Part shown: positions 45,488 through 57,944 of the stretch, piece after piece
How the letters are laid out: each line of letters starts with the position of its first letter
How positions within the stretch are numbered: position 1 is the first letter of the stretch
Origin: Apodemus sylvaticus
Taxonomy: Eukaryota > Chordata > Mammalia > Rodentia > Muridae
Length of the DNA stretch: 64,000 nt
Reading direction: 5' to 3'
NCBI RefSeq assembly: GCF_947179515.1
Contig: NC_067473.1
Coordinates: 123,491,909 to 123,555,908 of the forward strand
Notes under the pieces: model-generated
Told to the model about the DNA's origin: nothing
Seen by the model: only the letters and a program-made list of their open reading frames with translations
Database searches by the model: none
Program-made: the position numbers and the translations under genes

Positions 45488-46605
45488 AAACTGTAAGATT
45501 CAAACATAAGACTAGAAAGTGAAATACTTCTAGGGGAAAGCAACATGATATTAATCTAGGGAGTAATTTCTTGACTGTGACTCTTAAATCACAGGCAATA
45601 AAAGCAAAAATAGATAAAAAGCATCTGCAAATGAAAAGACACTGCAGGAAAGAACATAGTGAAAAGAATAGAGACAGCTGACAGGGAAAAGCAAACAGTT
45701 TGAAAATCACACATCCCACAAGGGGCTAACACCTAGAATGAAGAAGAAACTCAAATTTTCCAACAACTGAAAAATAATCTCATTACAAATACAAAAGGGC
45801 CTGACTAGACATTTCCCCAAAGAACAGCAGAATAGACTAGTGGTTATAAATGACCAAGACACACTCAGAAAAGATATTCATCATTAAAGCCACTATATGA
45901 GATCAACTTACACTTATTAGGTGATATACAAGATAAGTGTTGAAAGGATGTAGAGAGAAAGGAATTCTTGTGCACTCCTAGTAAAACTGTAAATTAGCAC
46001 CATTTTGGAAAATAGTGTTGAACATCCTTGGAGGACTCAAATAAATAGAATTACCACATAACCCAGTGATCCTGCAACTGGGTACAGACCTAAAGGAATG
46101 GAAACACTTTCCTCAAGAGGTGTCTGCACTCCATGTGTTATGCACCGTTATTCACAACTGCAGTGAAGAGAATGCAGCTAGGTCACTTAAAATGGATTTT
46201 AAATGTGACATAAACATGCTTAACCTTTAAAAAGGGCAGAAAAGTCTGTCATTTGTAACAATATGGATAAGCCTACAGTACATTATCCTAAGTGAAACAT
46301 GGCAGATGCAGAGACACTAATGTCAGACTCATAGGATGACACCTATATGTGCATAATCTGAGCTCTAGGAAGAAGAGAATCGAATAGGGGAAGGGGAAGG
46401 GGTGGGGGAGGGGAGCATGGATCAGGAAGGAGGGAATAGAATGAGGGAAAGCAGAGACTGGAGGGAGCGTGTATGAGAAGAGAGATGCTGCCCACAGGGG
46501 AGTGTCGGTTATATAGGTACATGTTCTGGTGTTCTACAGCCAAGTAGGCTGACTGTGTGTGGCTAATAACAACATATATTGTGTTTCCAAATAATTAAAA
46601 AGAAA
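45488..46605 (+). mobile_element. Ancient L1 (L1M), ORF2 C-terminal part and 3' UTR
   Basis: In order: CAGGCAATAAAAGCAAAAATAG, GCCTGACTAGACATTTCCCC, TAGGTGATATACAAGATAAGTG, ACCACATAACCCAGTGATCC, CATTATCCTAAGTGAAACATGG, and the 3' UTR with GTACATGTTCTGGTGTTCTACAGC. A purine run at 46376-46460 lies in the 3' UTR. Frames are broken. Confidence 0.75.
46376..46460. repeat. Purine-rich (GGGA)n-like run
   Basis: Imperfect GGGGAAGG/GGGAGGGG/GGAAGGAGGG sequence, almost pure G and A. Confidence 0.8.
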
Positions 46606-46611
46606 AAAGAG

Positions 46612-46800
46612 CATCTTAAATATCCTCATGGGCACAGGGCACAGCTGTGGGGGCTTATAAATGCAGCATTGAGATGGGCAGATCCCTGGAGGCTTCCAGT
46701 CAGCCTGGCTGGGAAGGTAAACTTCCAGTTTGGAAATCGACTGATGAAGACACTTGATGTCCTACTCTGACTTCCATATACTTCTGCACACTCCTATACA
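46612..46800 (+). mobile_element. B4-like SINE
   Basis: GCTTATAAATGCAGCATTGAGATGGGCAGATCCC, CCAGTCAGCCTGGCTGGGAAG and ACACTTGATGTCCTACTCTGACTTCC follow the B4 3' half. The head is missing. Confidence 0.6.
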
Positions 46801-47091
46801 TGTGTGCCCCCTAAACACAAAGTGGGGAAGGGAGGGCAGGGGAGGGGAAGAGGAGCAAGAGGAAGAAGAGGAAGAGAAAGAGGGAGAATGATGGGCAGGA
46901 AGAACAGAGAAAAAGCACACAAGGGTTAACTCCTATACATTTGTGCCCCACTACACAGTTAGGGGAGGAAGAGGGAAGAGAGGAGAAGAGTGAGGAGGAG
47001 AGAGAGGGAGAGAGGGAGGAGAGAAGGAGAAGAGGGAGGAGGAGAAGGAGGATGGGCAGGAAGAACAGAGAAAAACCACATAAGGGTGTAA
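46791..47091 (+). repeat. Tandem duplication with purine-rich core
   Basis: Unit A (46791-46929) and unit B (46930-47091) both begin CTCCTATACAT-TGTGCCCC and both end GATGGGCAGGAAGAACAGAG plus AAAAA-CACA-AAGGGT. Between these conserved ends each has its own purine tract (GGAAGAGGAG type), longer in B. The duplication took in the 3' end of the B4 copy. Confidence 0.9.
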
Positions 47092-47687
47092 GGAACTCCA
47101 TCACAAAACAAGCATCTCCCATCATGAGATGTTACATAAATTGTGAAAACTACTTCATTTCTAACATACTCTTTGCCAACATCCTCCAACATACTTATAT
47201 GTTTATTGTAGTGTTTTCAGTCTCCACAAAGACCTGTCTTTACAGATATTTGTCTGTCCTATAAAGTATAACCCATCCTCCAATCACAAATAGCCTAAAG
47301 CATCTCTCAGAAAGTCTGGAATGCATGAAACATTCACAGCTCAACCGAGCATTTTAGGTCAACAAAATGTAAGCAATGTGCCTAACACTAGCATTAGCTT
47401 ACAGCTGCTATGTTCTATAAATGGAATCCCCTCAAAATATGCTAACTGGAGATGCAAATCTCTAATCTCCAAGGGATCTTACATTCAAAATACATCCATA
47501 ATGCTTGTTCCTCAATTCTGTTAATTTTCTATCTGCTGACTGTTGAAGATTATCTATTTGGGATCAGGCCAGAAAAATCCATGTAGACTTAGATGAAAAT
47601 GATAACCATTAAACAGGTAGACAGAAAGTTCAAAGACAGGTGCCACGTCTAGAAGAAGGTGCCACGTTCCCTGAGTCAACCCTAGAT
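47092..47687. other. Unassigned DNA
   Basis: Nothing recognised. The last eight bases (47680-47687) are the left target duplication of the next element. Confidence 0.5.
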
Positions 47688-47854
47688 TAGTGGTTCTCCT
47701 TTCTAATGCTGTGATCCTTTAGTATAGTTCCTCATGATGTGGTGACCCCAACCATAAAATTATTTTCATTGCTACTTCATTACTTCAATTTTGCTACTGA
47801 CCATTGGAAATACATGTTTTCTGATGTTTGAGACCCATGTATTGAGAACTGCTG
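47688..47854 (+). mobile_element. URR1 hAT element with intact 8-bp target duplication
   Basis: Ends TAGTGGTTCTC and GAGAACTGCTG; interior CCTTTAGTATAGTTCCTCATG and TTGCTACTTCATTACTTC. The octamer CCCTAGAT is present perfectly at 47680-47687 and again at 47855-47862. It fits the nTCTAGAn-type preference of hAT transposons closely. Confidence 0.95.
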
Positions 47855-49869
47855 CCCTAGATGGTGAGTATGTCTATTTAACTCCGCATGTGCTCTAATC
47901 AACCTGTCCATTCTTGGGTATAGGTACCACTCATTCTCCAAACTGCATTGTTATATAATATGACTGATTATACAAATGTTAATAAGATTCCAAACCAGGA
48001 AGACCCCAAAGCTAGACTTAGAATAGAAATCATTCTTCTGTTCTTAGATAAGAATGAGAATGTCTACCCAGTGTTGGGGGAAGGAGAGAGGAAGACTTGA
48101 AAAATCAGCTCCTTTGGATTTTTAGAGACTAATTGCTCTTGGTAGCTGCTTGTGAGCTTTATTTAGCTTTTTTCTTTTCTTTCCTTCTCTCCTTCAAAGT
48201 AGAACACCGTTGTAGATGTGAATGCTATTTCTCCAAGTTTCTTGGTTTTCTTTCCTGGATTAGCTGTCAATACATTCTAATCATCTTGAAAGGGGAGTAA
48301 ATCCCTTCATCCAAGACCAAATCCATGGCAATATTTTGGAGATCTGGGTGTGCATGGGAAGGGAAGAGAAATGATGACTTTTATCCACTGAACAAAACTC
48401 CTTATAATTAGGTTGGTGGTTTCTATGGTAACGAATAGCTGACTCTTTTATTTGAAATAAAAAATAGCAACACTCCAGCTGTCCTTGCTGTCCAGACCCT
48501 CCAAAGCAAACGAGAGGTTTGATTTCACATTCGCTCTGACTGCTGACAACTTTAAACCAAGGATTTTACTTGTTGCCAAGTTTTGTTGAGACAGAGTTCC
48601 ATTCCTTTGAGAAAGCAGGTGTGAAAAACAAAAGCAAAAAACAACCAAAACAAAATACCTTTCCCTCTCCGCAAACAATATGGTGTTTGCTTCTCTCTTC
48701 CTAATTATCATTGTTTTTAAAAATCAGCTCCTCCTTGAAGAAAACTATTGGTGGTGGTTCATCTTAGAAACAACACTGGAGGTCTCTGGAACATTCTTCT
48801 ACACTTACATAACAATGTCTATTGTCACCACAAGCTTTCCCTGCATCATCTCGCAAATTTACAGCAACCTTGGGACAAGTTCTATTATCATGTCCATTTG
48901 GCCATAAGGAGAACTATGAGGTGACAGGGACAGTAGACCACACTAATCTATTTGTGTTGTCTTTGCATAAGCTATACTAGAAAATGTCATTTACATATGG
49001 AAATCATGCTAGAAATTCTCCCCAGTTAGGACTGTTAAACTTAAATGTTCTGAGTCATTTATAAGAAGGGTCACCTTCCTCCTCCCATCCGTCCATCCCA
49101 CAAGGCACCAGGATGCCAATAAATTCTTGAAGTCCTATATCCTCTGAGGAAGACCAACCTATCACCAACATATTTGACAGTCAGGAAGGCAGAGCAGTTG
49201 TTAATGGTTACATCATCAAAGAGTTAAAGAGCTCAGGGCAGCCTTCCCTGGATGCTGAGGAAACTCAGAAGAGTGACATCTTTCAAGAAGACCATCATAG
49301 AAGATGACAAGTAAGCCAAGCCCAGAACCAAATCCAGGTATAACCTGAGTAACAGCAATGAAGGCAGACTTGGAACAGAGTAAAGGCCATATGGAGAACT
49401 CAAGGCAAGAGAGTAACAGCACCTCCAGGGAATCTTGGCAATAGGACATGGTGGACGTTGGCCAGCAAGGTCTAGAGAATTCTGTGACATGTAGTGACTT
49501 ACACGTCTCAATGAAAGAAAGGAAGAAACAGTCAATTCTGGAGCAGTTTTTACAGCTCTTCCACAGCTCTTCTAGAGGTCTAAATTAGGCTTCACTGGTG
49601 GAGAACTTTTCTAGAAGTCTGAATTAGTACAAAATGCTATTTGTATGCACACTGCACACAATTTTGAGTATGAGTCACATGAGCCATGGATTATAAGCAT
49701 AGCCTTGGGTTATCTGCTTACAAGGTACTTCCACCAAGAAGCAAGGAAGCCCTTTAGATTGAACATGAAGCAAAGTATTTTACCGACGGAGCAAAGGAAC
49801 ACATTCTTGTTTATAATCGTTAGTTACTTCATTCAGCTTATTAACCCACTGCTGTGCTGATCATGCTAT
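47855..49869. other. Repeat-poor unassigned block, 2 kb
   Basis: Starts with the right target duplication of URR1. A reverse MIR-like stretch may lie at 48850-48935 (CAACCTTGGGACAAGTTC, then ATGTCCATTTGGCCATAAG). TTCTAGAGGTCTAAATTAG and TTCTAGAAGTCTGAATTAG at 49570 and 49610 are a diverged direct repeat. Frames near 49216-49535 on the minus strand overlap and are not recognisable. Confidence 0.45.
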
Positions 49870-50025
49870 ATACAGCATCTCATTGAATCCTAACATTTGC
49901 TTAATATGGGAGGTCCCACAGGACTCATTTTATAAATGAGAAAAGTGAGACTTAGAGTGCCTGGAAACTTCCTAGAATTGACAGGACCAGTAAAGAAGAG
50001 AGACAGATTTGAATTTCCATTTTCA
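49870..50025 (-). mobile_element. MIR
   Basis: CATCTCATTGAATCCTAACA, CTCATTTTATAAATGAGAAAAGTGAG and GAGACAGATTTGAATTTCC are reverse MIR landmarks in order. Confidence 0.72.
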
Positions 50026-50102
50026 CTGTCTCAAGGCCCAGCATGCAGTGTACATGATGACATATTAATTAGAATAATTATTTTTAAATGTTGTGTTGAT
50101 AT

Positions 50103-50385
50103 CAGAGAGGTAGCACAGTCAATAAAGTGCTTGCCATGCAAATATAAGAACACAAATTTGATCCCAGAACCCAAGTAAAATGATGGATGTGGTGCCATGA
50201 GCTTAAAATCATAGTGCTAAGAGACAGAAAGATCCCTGGGACTACTGGTCAACCAACAGAGCCAAATTGGTGAGTTCCAAAAAAAAGTGAGAGACTGTCT
50301 CAAACAAAGTATGTAGCATCCTGAGGAAATATACCCCAGGCAGACCTCTGGTCTCTGTGCACACACATGTTCAACAACAAGAAAA
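50103..50385 (+). mobile_element. B4 SINE
   Basis: AGAGAGGTAGCACAGTCAATAAAG, TGCTTGCCATGCAAATATAAG, GATCCCAGAACCCAAG, GTTCCAAAAAAAAGTGAGAGACTGTCTC and a CTGTGCACACACATG tail follow B4 from head to tail. Confidence 0.8.
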
Positions 50386-50857
50386 CAGCAACATAAACCT
50401 GGTATTGGTTATGAACTAGTTTATATCCACGAGTTAATATAACTTGCTAACTGCTTCTTGACAGCAGAGACTCACAGAGATATAGCTTTGGAAGTGGAGA
50501 GGACAGGACCTAGTCAGAAGTAAACTATACCCTACCATGTGCAAAAGAAGGATAAGGGGAAACTGATTAGATTCCTGGCAAATGTTTCCTAGAAACAAAC
50601 AAACAAACCGATATTCCCAAGACAGTTAAGAAAAGTCTAACATAGCAGCAATGCTATTCCTTTCTATGGAGTTTCCCTTCACTGGATGGTTACCGCTGCT
50701 GTTTGGAACACCTTTAATTTCATAAAAACCCATTTGCCAGTTGTTGGCATTAGTTATTGAGCAATTGGAGTCCTTTACAGAAAGCTCTTACCTGTGCTTA
50801 TATCTACAGCTATAGCCATAGATATTAACCTATCTATACTTACTTATACCTTGGTTT
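50386..50857. other. Unassigned DNA
   Basis: Nothing recognised; a short CAAA run near 50597. Confidence 0.5.
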
Positions 50858-50985
50858 GAAGTTGCAAGCCTGTTATCTTAGCACTTGGAGATAGAAGTGT
50901 CAAGGAGTTCAAAGTTAGCCTCAGCTATACAGCAAGATCAAAGCTACCTGGGGGCACATGAGACCCTATCTAAAACAAACCAAAC
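50858..50985 (+). mobile_element. B1 SINE
   Basis: GCAAGCCTGTTATCTTAGCAC, TTGGAGATAGAAGTGTCAAGG, AGTTCAAAGTTAGCCTCAGC and GAGACCCTATCTAAAAC, then an A/CAAA tail. Confidence 0.78.
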
Positions 50986-52049
50986 AAAAACCAAAACAAA
51001 CAAAAAATAGAAAGGAAGAGAGGAAAGGGAGAGAAGGAAGAAAAAACCCACAGGTGAGAGGAAGTGGTAGAAGGGGTCTACCAGTTATATATAATACAGG
51101 GGATATGTTTGACTCAGAGAAGCTAAGCCAGGTGCTCCATGCAAAGCCCTGAGAAATCTGTACCTTCATTGTGTGCCCCCAAAAGTCTTCTACCAACAAG
51201 TTTGGGAGCTACCAAGTCTTAAGAATTGATCCTCTCAAAATCCATGTTAGATACTATGTGAAAGTCCTAAGAGGTAAGCTCTATGAAGAAGTGACCAAGT
51301 CATGAGGATTCTTCCCTCATAAATGGGACAATTGCCTTTATAGAAAACGAGAACTGAAGAGGGACTGACTGCCCTTTCAGACATGTAAACTGCAGCAAGG
51401 CAGAGCCCCCTCTGAAGCAGAGAGCAAATCCTCACCAGACAAGGACTCGGTTGGATTCTGCTTCACTTAGATTTTACAGCTTGGAGAAATTTTCAATATA
51501 ATTTTTTCCTTAAGAAGATTTCATATATTATTTTGGATAGAAAATTAACTACCAATAGATACATTATCAGTTGGAAAAAATACAACTATTAACACAGGGA
51601 AACACAGGAGTCATACACAGAGATGGGCATAGGACACTCGAAAGAAGGCTAAACTATTAGAATTTAAACTCCATTAATATGTACAAAAAAGAAAAAAGCT
51701 AGGCAATGGACTGGCAACATAAATTATGGCAAAGTAGGAGGAAATACATGGATAAAGAGTTCCTGGTTTATAGATAAAATCTCCTTGAATGATGGTCATT
51801 AAAATCCACCCATCTGGGCCATCTGTCTGAACCACCACTCCAATGTCTTTTCCTATGAAAAGTCCTCTCCTAAGCAGATAGGGAAATGACAGACATAAAG
51901 GCTAATATCTGCACATACTGTTGACCTGTGAAGGTGGATATAAATTTCTTTTTACAAAAAGAGTCAGCTTTTGAGACACATTCCTGGGTGTGTAGTTTCA
52001 GTGAATAACCCACTCAAAATATTCCAAACATCCTAAAGGAAAAAGAAAA
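50986..52049. other. Unassigned DNA, 1.1 kb
   Basis: Nothing confidently recognised. Some of the A-rich 51480-52050 stretch may be eroded LINE sequence leading into the ORF2 fragment. Confidence 0.45.
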
Positions 52050-52725
52050 AGGAATGGTACATCATCTCAAGTTATACTACAGAGCCATAGTAACAAAGTC
52101 AGCCTGGCACTGGAACAAAAACAGATGCATACCGCTGTAGAACAGAGGCCTCAGATATAAACCTACATAGCTATTGCTCTTTGATCTTTAACATAGACAG
52201 ACAGAAAGGAGTGATGGATAGATGGATGGATGGATGGATGGATGGATGGATGGATGGATGGATACATAGACAGAGACATGGCAGCTTCTTCAACAAATAA
52301 TGCTGAAAAGAATTGGCTATCCAAATGGAAAGAAAACTATTTAAACAAATCGACCAACAGCCTTAATGGTAGACCTCAAACTGTTAGAGGAAAACATATA
52401 TAGAACATATAAACATTGGAAAGAGTTTTCTTTAAAAAATCTCCAGTTGATCAGGAAATATAGCCAGTAATTGATAGATGGGATCTTACTGAATTTAAAG
52501 TCTTCTGGACAGCAAAGGAAATAGTCAAATGAAGAGAACCTACAGAATACAGAGATCTTTGTAGATGTACACAGCTGATCGGGGAGTAATATTTGAACTA
52601 CACAATCAATTAAGTGGGCAAACAAAGCAAACACACACTTCTCAAAAGATGAGGCCCAAATATCTGATAAATGCAGAAAAAAAAGTTCAGCACCCCTAAC
52701 ATCAGGGAAATGCAAACTAAGATTT
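52050..52725 (+). mobile_element. Rodent L1 ORF2 fragment
   Basis: CATCTCAAGTTATACTACAGAGCC, TAGTAACAAAGTCAGCCTGGC, GCTCTTTGATCTTTAAC, AAAGTCTTCTGGACAGCAAAGG, GGCCCAAATATCTGATAAATG and CTAACATCAGGGAAATGCAAAC are consecutive ORF2 C-terminal landmarks, decayed and out of frame. The fragment lacks the L1 3' end. A GGAT microsatellite interrupts it. Confidence 0.75.
52212..52263. repeat. (GGAT)n microsatellite inside L1
   Basis: About 12 GATG units. Confidence 0.96.
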
Positions 52726-53011
52726 TTTGTTTGGTCTTTTGTATATTTTTCTGTACTTCCTAAGCAGTTCAAAGTAAAAATTCTAACATTTTCTCCTGCT
52801 GACTTCAGCTACCTACCTAGCTCTTCTGAAAACTAAGATATTGTGTAGGTGCCATATTACCAGATAACCTTGCTTATGTTTGGGGTTAGAAAACATCCTG
52901 AGAACTAAGCTGCTTCTGAAATGAAAAAGGTCCAGCTATGAACTGGGGAGCTAGGACTGGGGTTCTAGGAACATTATAAAGTCTTATAGCTGCATGCTCT
53001 GAGCAGTCACC

Positions 53012-53232
53012 CAGATGTTCTCAACCTTCCTAATGATCTGACCCTTCAGTACAGATCCTTGTGTCCTGGAAATCCCCAACCATAGAATTCTTTCATTGCT
53101 ACTTCATGACTATAATTTTGCTACTGTTCTGAATTGTAATATAAATATCAGATATGTAGGATATCTGATATTCAACCCCAATATCAGAATGGGGCCCAAA
53201 AGGGGCTGTAGCCCACAGGTTGAGAACCACTG
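53012..53232 (+). mobile_element. URR1 hAT element, longest copy
   Basis: CAGATGTTCTCAACC at the left and GGTTGAGAACCACTG (perfect) at the right. The interior retains a central palindromic section around ATCAGATATGTAGGATATCTGATAT that the other copies in this window have lost. Confidence 0.9.
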
Positions 53233-53569
53233 CTAGGACACACTGCACCTCAGAGAGCCACATAGATGCCCCTGCTACATCGGTGCCACACACTCATTTT
53301 CTAAAAGGAGGCTCAACCTTGCCATAGTGTCTAGTCATCATTCTACAATTTTTTGAGTAAGCTAATACCAAACAGTGTAGCTTATTGTAGGATTATTGAG
53401 TCCTAACATTGAATTAAACATAAGGTGATCTATCAGACATTATAGAAGCAAAACAAAAAAATCACTCATTGAAGCATGTGAAATAAAAGTTCCATAAAAG
53501 AAACAAAAACCTATAATGAGGCTCTAGGGAGATGGCTCTGGGCTAAGCACAGACATAACAAAATGGATA
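53233..53569. other. Unassigned DNA
   Basis: Nothing firm. GGGAGATGGCTCTGGGC at 53528 may be a fragment of a SINE head. Confidence 0.45.
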
Positions 53570-54024
53570 TGAGTGTGAACTCACAGAGACTGTGACAAGA
53601 CCTGCACAGGTTCAACCAGATAAGATCCCAGCACTGAGAAGGCAAGCAGATACAGTCTCACCCCTCTCCCAGAAGCTGTTTGTAATTGATACCTGCTGCG
53701 GAAGGGTTTCTCTACAGTTTTCTCTACAGAAGTATTACTGGGGGGTGTCAACCACACTTCAGTACAGGTACTATGCCCAGGAGTAGGTGACCAACACAGA
53801 ATAGATTCTATGTTTTTATGTGTATGCTTCTTGGGTTTTTTTGGGGGGGGGTGTCTTACAATAATTTTCATTTTTTAAATTATTTTGTTGGGATTTTTTT
53901 TCCCCGTTTTTGTTTTTGTGAGTGAGAAAGAAAGAACATGAAGTTGGGTGGATAGAGTGGTAGGGAGGAGGTTGGCATCTAGGGTACTTGAGGTTTAAGT
54001 TCTAGTAAATTAATACAAAAAAAT
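53570..54024 (+). mobile_element. Rodent L1 (Lx type) 3' UTR
   Basis: GAACTCACAGAGACTGTGAC, GATCCCAGCACTGAGAAGGC, CAACCACACTTCAGTACAGG, CAGGAGTAGGTGACCAACAC, GAAAGAACATGAAGTTGGGTGGATAG and an AATACAAAAAAATAAG tail are in Lx 3' UTR order. Confidence 0.82.
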
Positions 54025-55832
<1,808 letters not shown>

Positions 55833-55946
55833 ACAAATTTAGGATCTTTATCCCAGCTGATTAAGAACATTCCAGCCAATGATGGTGACACATCCACTAC
55901 TCTGTCCCAGGAGTCAACCAACTCTATCAATTCTTTTAAAACTGTT

Positions 55947-56317
55947 TGTGGTGATTTGAATATGCTTGGCCCAGGGAGTGGCACTATTAGGCAATGTGGC
56001 CTTGTTGGAGTAGGTGTGGACTTCTTGGATGAGGTGTGGCCTTGTTGGAAAAAGTGTATCACTGTGGGCATGGGATTTGAGACCCTCTTCCCAGCTCCTG
56101 GAAGCCAGTCTTCTCCTGTTTGCCTTCAGAACAAGATGTAGAACTCCTAGCTCTTTCTCCAGCACAATGCCTGCCTGGATGCTGCCATGCTTCCTGCCTT
56201 GTTGATAATAGACTGAATCTCTGAACCTATAAGCCAGCCCCAATGAAATGCTGTTCCTTACAAGAGTTGCCTTGGTTTTGGTATATCTTCACAGCAATAG
56301 AAACCCTCCCCAGAACA
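55947..56317 (+). mobile_element. ORR1-type MaLR solo LTR
   Basis: TGTGGTGATTTGAATATGC, TTGGCCCAGGGAGTGGC, GAACTCCTAGCTCTTTCTCC, ATGCCTGCCTGGATGCTGCC, CCAATGAAATGCTGTTCC, CAGCAATAGAAACCCTCC and the end CAGAACA. Flanks CTGTT and ATGTT agree at 4 of 5 bases. Three successive 20-bp units lie inside at 55994-56053. Confidence 0.9.
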
Positions 56318-56581
56318 ATGTTCTTTGCTGATTTCCAAGCACAAAGAAAAACAACTCAGTTTCTTTTTTTTTTTAAGAGAGAGGGTCTCTGACTATGTGG
56401 ATCTTGTTGGCCTCAAACACATGGAGATCTACCTGCCTCAGCTTGAGGCAAGGAAGTACATTCTTCCAACATGAGAACCTAAAGTCTATCCCCAAACCCA
56501 TATTTAAAAAACAGACATGGGAGTATTATTGTAATCCCAGTGCTTGGGGATGGGGTGGGGTGGGGTGGTGGAGTGGTATTT
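56318..56581. other. B1 fragments and G-rich run
   Basis: A reverse B1 piece spans about 56366-56450 (GAGAGGGTCTCTGACTATG, CACATGGAGATCTACCTGCC). A forward B1-like piece follows at about 56511-56555 (CATGGGAGTATTATTGTAATCCC, AGTGCTTGGGGA), then (GGGGT)n up to the LTR. Both SINE pieces are incomplete. Confidence 0.55.
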
Positions 56582-57122
56582 TTGTGGCAGGATTTTCCCT
56601 GTCCAATTACATTAAGATATTAATGCAGCAGGGGGCCTGTGATTGGACATGGAAAAGGGAGGCGGAGTGAAGAGTTGCAGGGAGAGAGAATGACTCAGAG
56701 GAAGGAAGAGAATAAGCCAAGATGGAGGCAGACGGACAGGAAGATGATCCTGATCCCATGTGGTTTTAAACAGCCATAGGTAGTTATGAATATCATATAG
56801 GAATAGAATAATTGGGATAACTTGTCTGATCTAGGTGGGCAGCTTGTATTATTACCAATTGGATCTGAAATTATTGTGTGGGCATCTTGTGAATTGAGAA
56901 TTTATTGATACATAAATCTGACTTGTTAATTATAAGTATCGAGAGTTTTCTTTCTACAGGGTGTTGTGGCAGCTGACCACTATGTGGATAGTCATTGCTT
57001 GGGGCTGGCATGGCAATGAAGGGAATTAAGGATCTCTGGCCTTGCCAGAGAGTTGGTGGGCCAAGAGTAGCTGGATGCAGTGTGGGAACTTGGTGGTTCT
57101 TTTTTTAATATTTCCTGCAACA
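56582..57122 (+). mobile_element. Rodent ERVK-like solo LTR
   Basis: Begins TTGTGGCAGGATTTTCCC and ends TTCCTGCAACA, with CAAGATGGAGGCAGACGGAC and CTACAGGGTGTTGTGGCAG inside, a layout seen in rodent RLTR/RMER class II LTRs. About 540 bp. The hexamer GTATTT occurs at 56576-56581 and again at 57123-57128, the duplication length expected for ERVK. The subfamily cannot be named by eye. Confidence 0.72.
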
Positions 57123-57944
57123 GTATTTACATATAAATAATAAGAAATTTGGGTGATGATATCCTCTAAATATGTAATCATTATGTATAATTCTCAGAGG
57201 TCATATACATAGACAGAAAGTCACTTTCTATAATATTGTCATTGTGCCTACATTTTGACTCAACAAGAAGTCAGATATTAGAATTTTCCATCTATAGCAT
57301 CATGCTGGTGCTGAAGATAATTGAGATACTAGAATATTGTGAATGCCAGATATTTGGATTACCAGTCTTCCTTTTACAATGTAATCATTGAGTTCTCCCA
57401 CAAGAAAATAAAGATCATAAATTTCAGCCTCCTGAAGCCATTGAGGCAATTGAATCAAAGCACTTAGCATGTTAAACAGTAGGGAGTCACACCAATAAGA
57501 GTAAGTACCATTTCTACTGTTTCTGGTTTGTAAATTTCTACCACATTTCATCATAATGTAGAAGTGTGTGTTGGGCTCCTTGTACACTGAACTTGGAGAG
57601 GTCTCCAGAGCTTTAGCCAGTCCATTTCCAACTTTCTTTCCCATCTTCTCACTCAGTCCTTTCTTCTTTTCCATCCAGTATCATTGCCCTTGCACAAAGC
57701 CTCTGGTTGCCTGTACCTGCTGTCCACACAATCATCCTCATGGGGGAGAGGGGTTTTCATCAGAGGGTTTGGAAACAGAAAGCAAGGAGAAAAAAGTGGA
57801 AACACAGGCTCTTCTGGTTCTTCAAGACAAACAGACTAAGCCACATTAAGCATCACAGTGATTGTTCCCTATTTTGCTCAGTGACAGCTTACATAGGGTG
57901 CTGATTTGTGGCTAAACAATTATCTGCTTAAAACTTATCCCTTG
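57123..57944. other. Unassigned DNA with minus-strand frame
   Basis: A minus-strand frame of 124 codons (57674 down to 57300) starts MEKKKGLSEKMGKKVGNGLA and later reads LPQWLQEAEIYDLYFLVGEL. Composition is protein-like and the region is outside recognised repeats. The product is unknown and there is no splice, promoter or poly(A) support, so it is not called as a gene. Confidence 0.4.

Noticed and set aside
46811..47192. Frames rich in Leu-Pro-Ser or Glu-Arg
   Set aside because: Translations of the purine-rich tandem duplication on both strands.
52341..52772. 143-codon minus-strand frame
   Set aside because: Antisense of a degenerate L1 ORF2 fragment.
53004..53240. Target duplications around the URR1 copies at 53012 and 59757
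   Set aside because: Flanking octamers (CAGTCACC/CTAGGACA and ACCAAAAC/AAGTATGA) agree at three or fewer positions.
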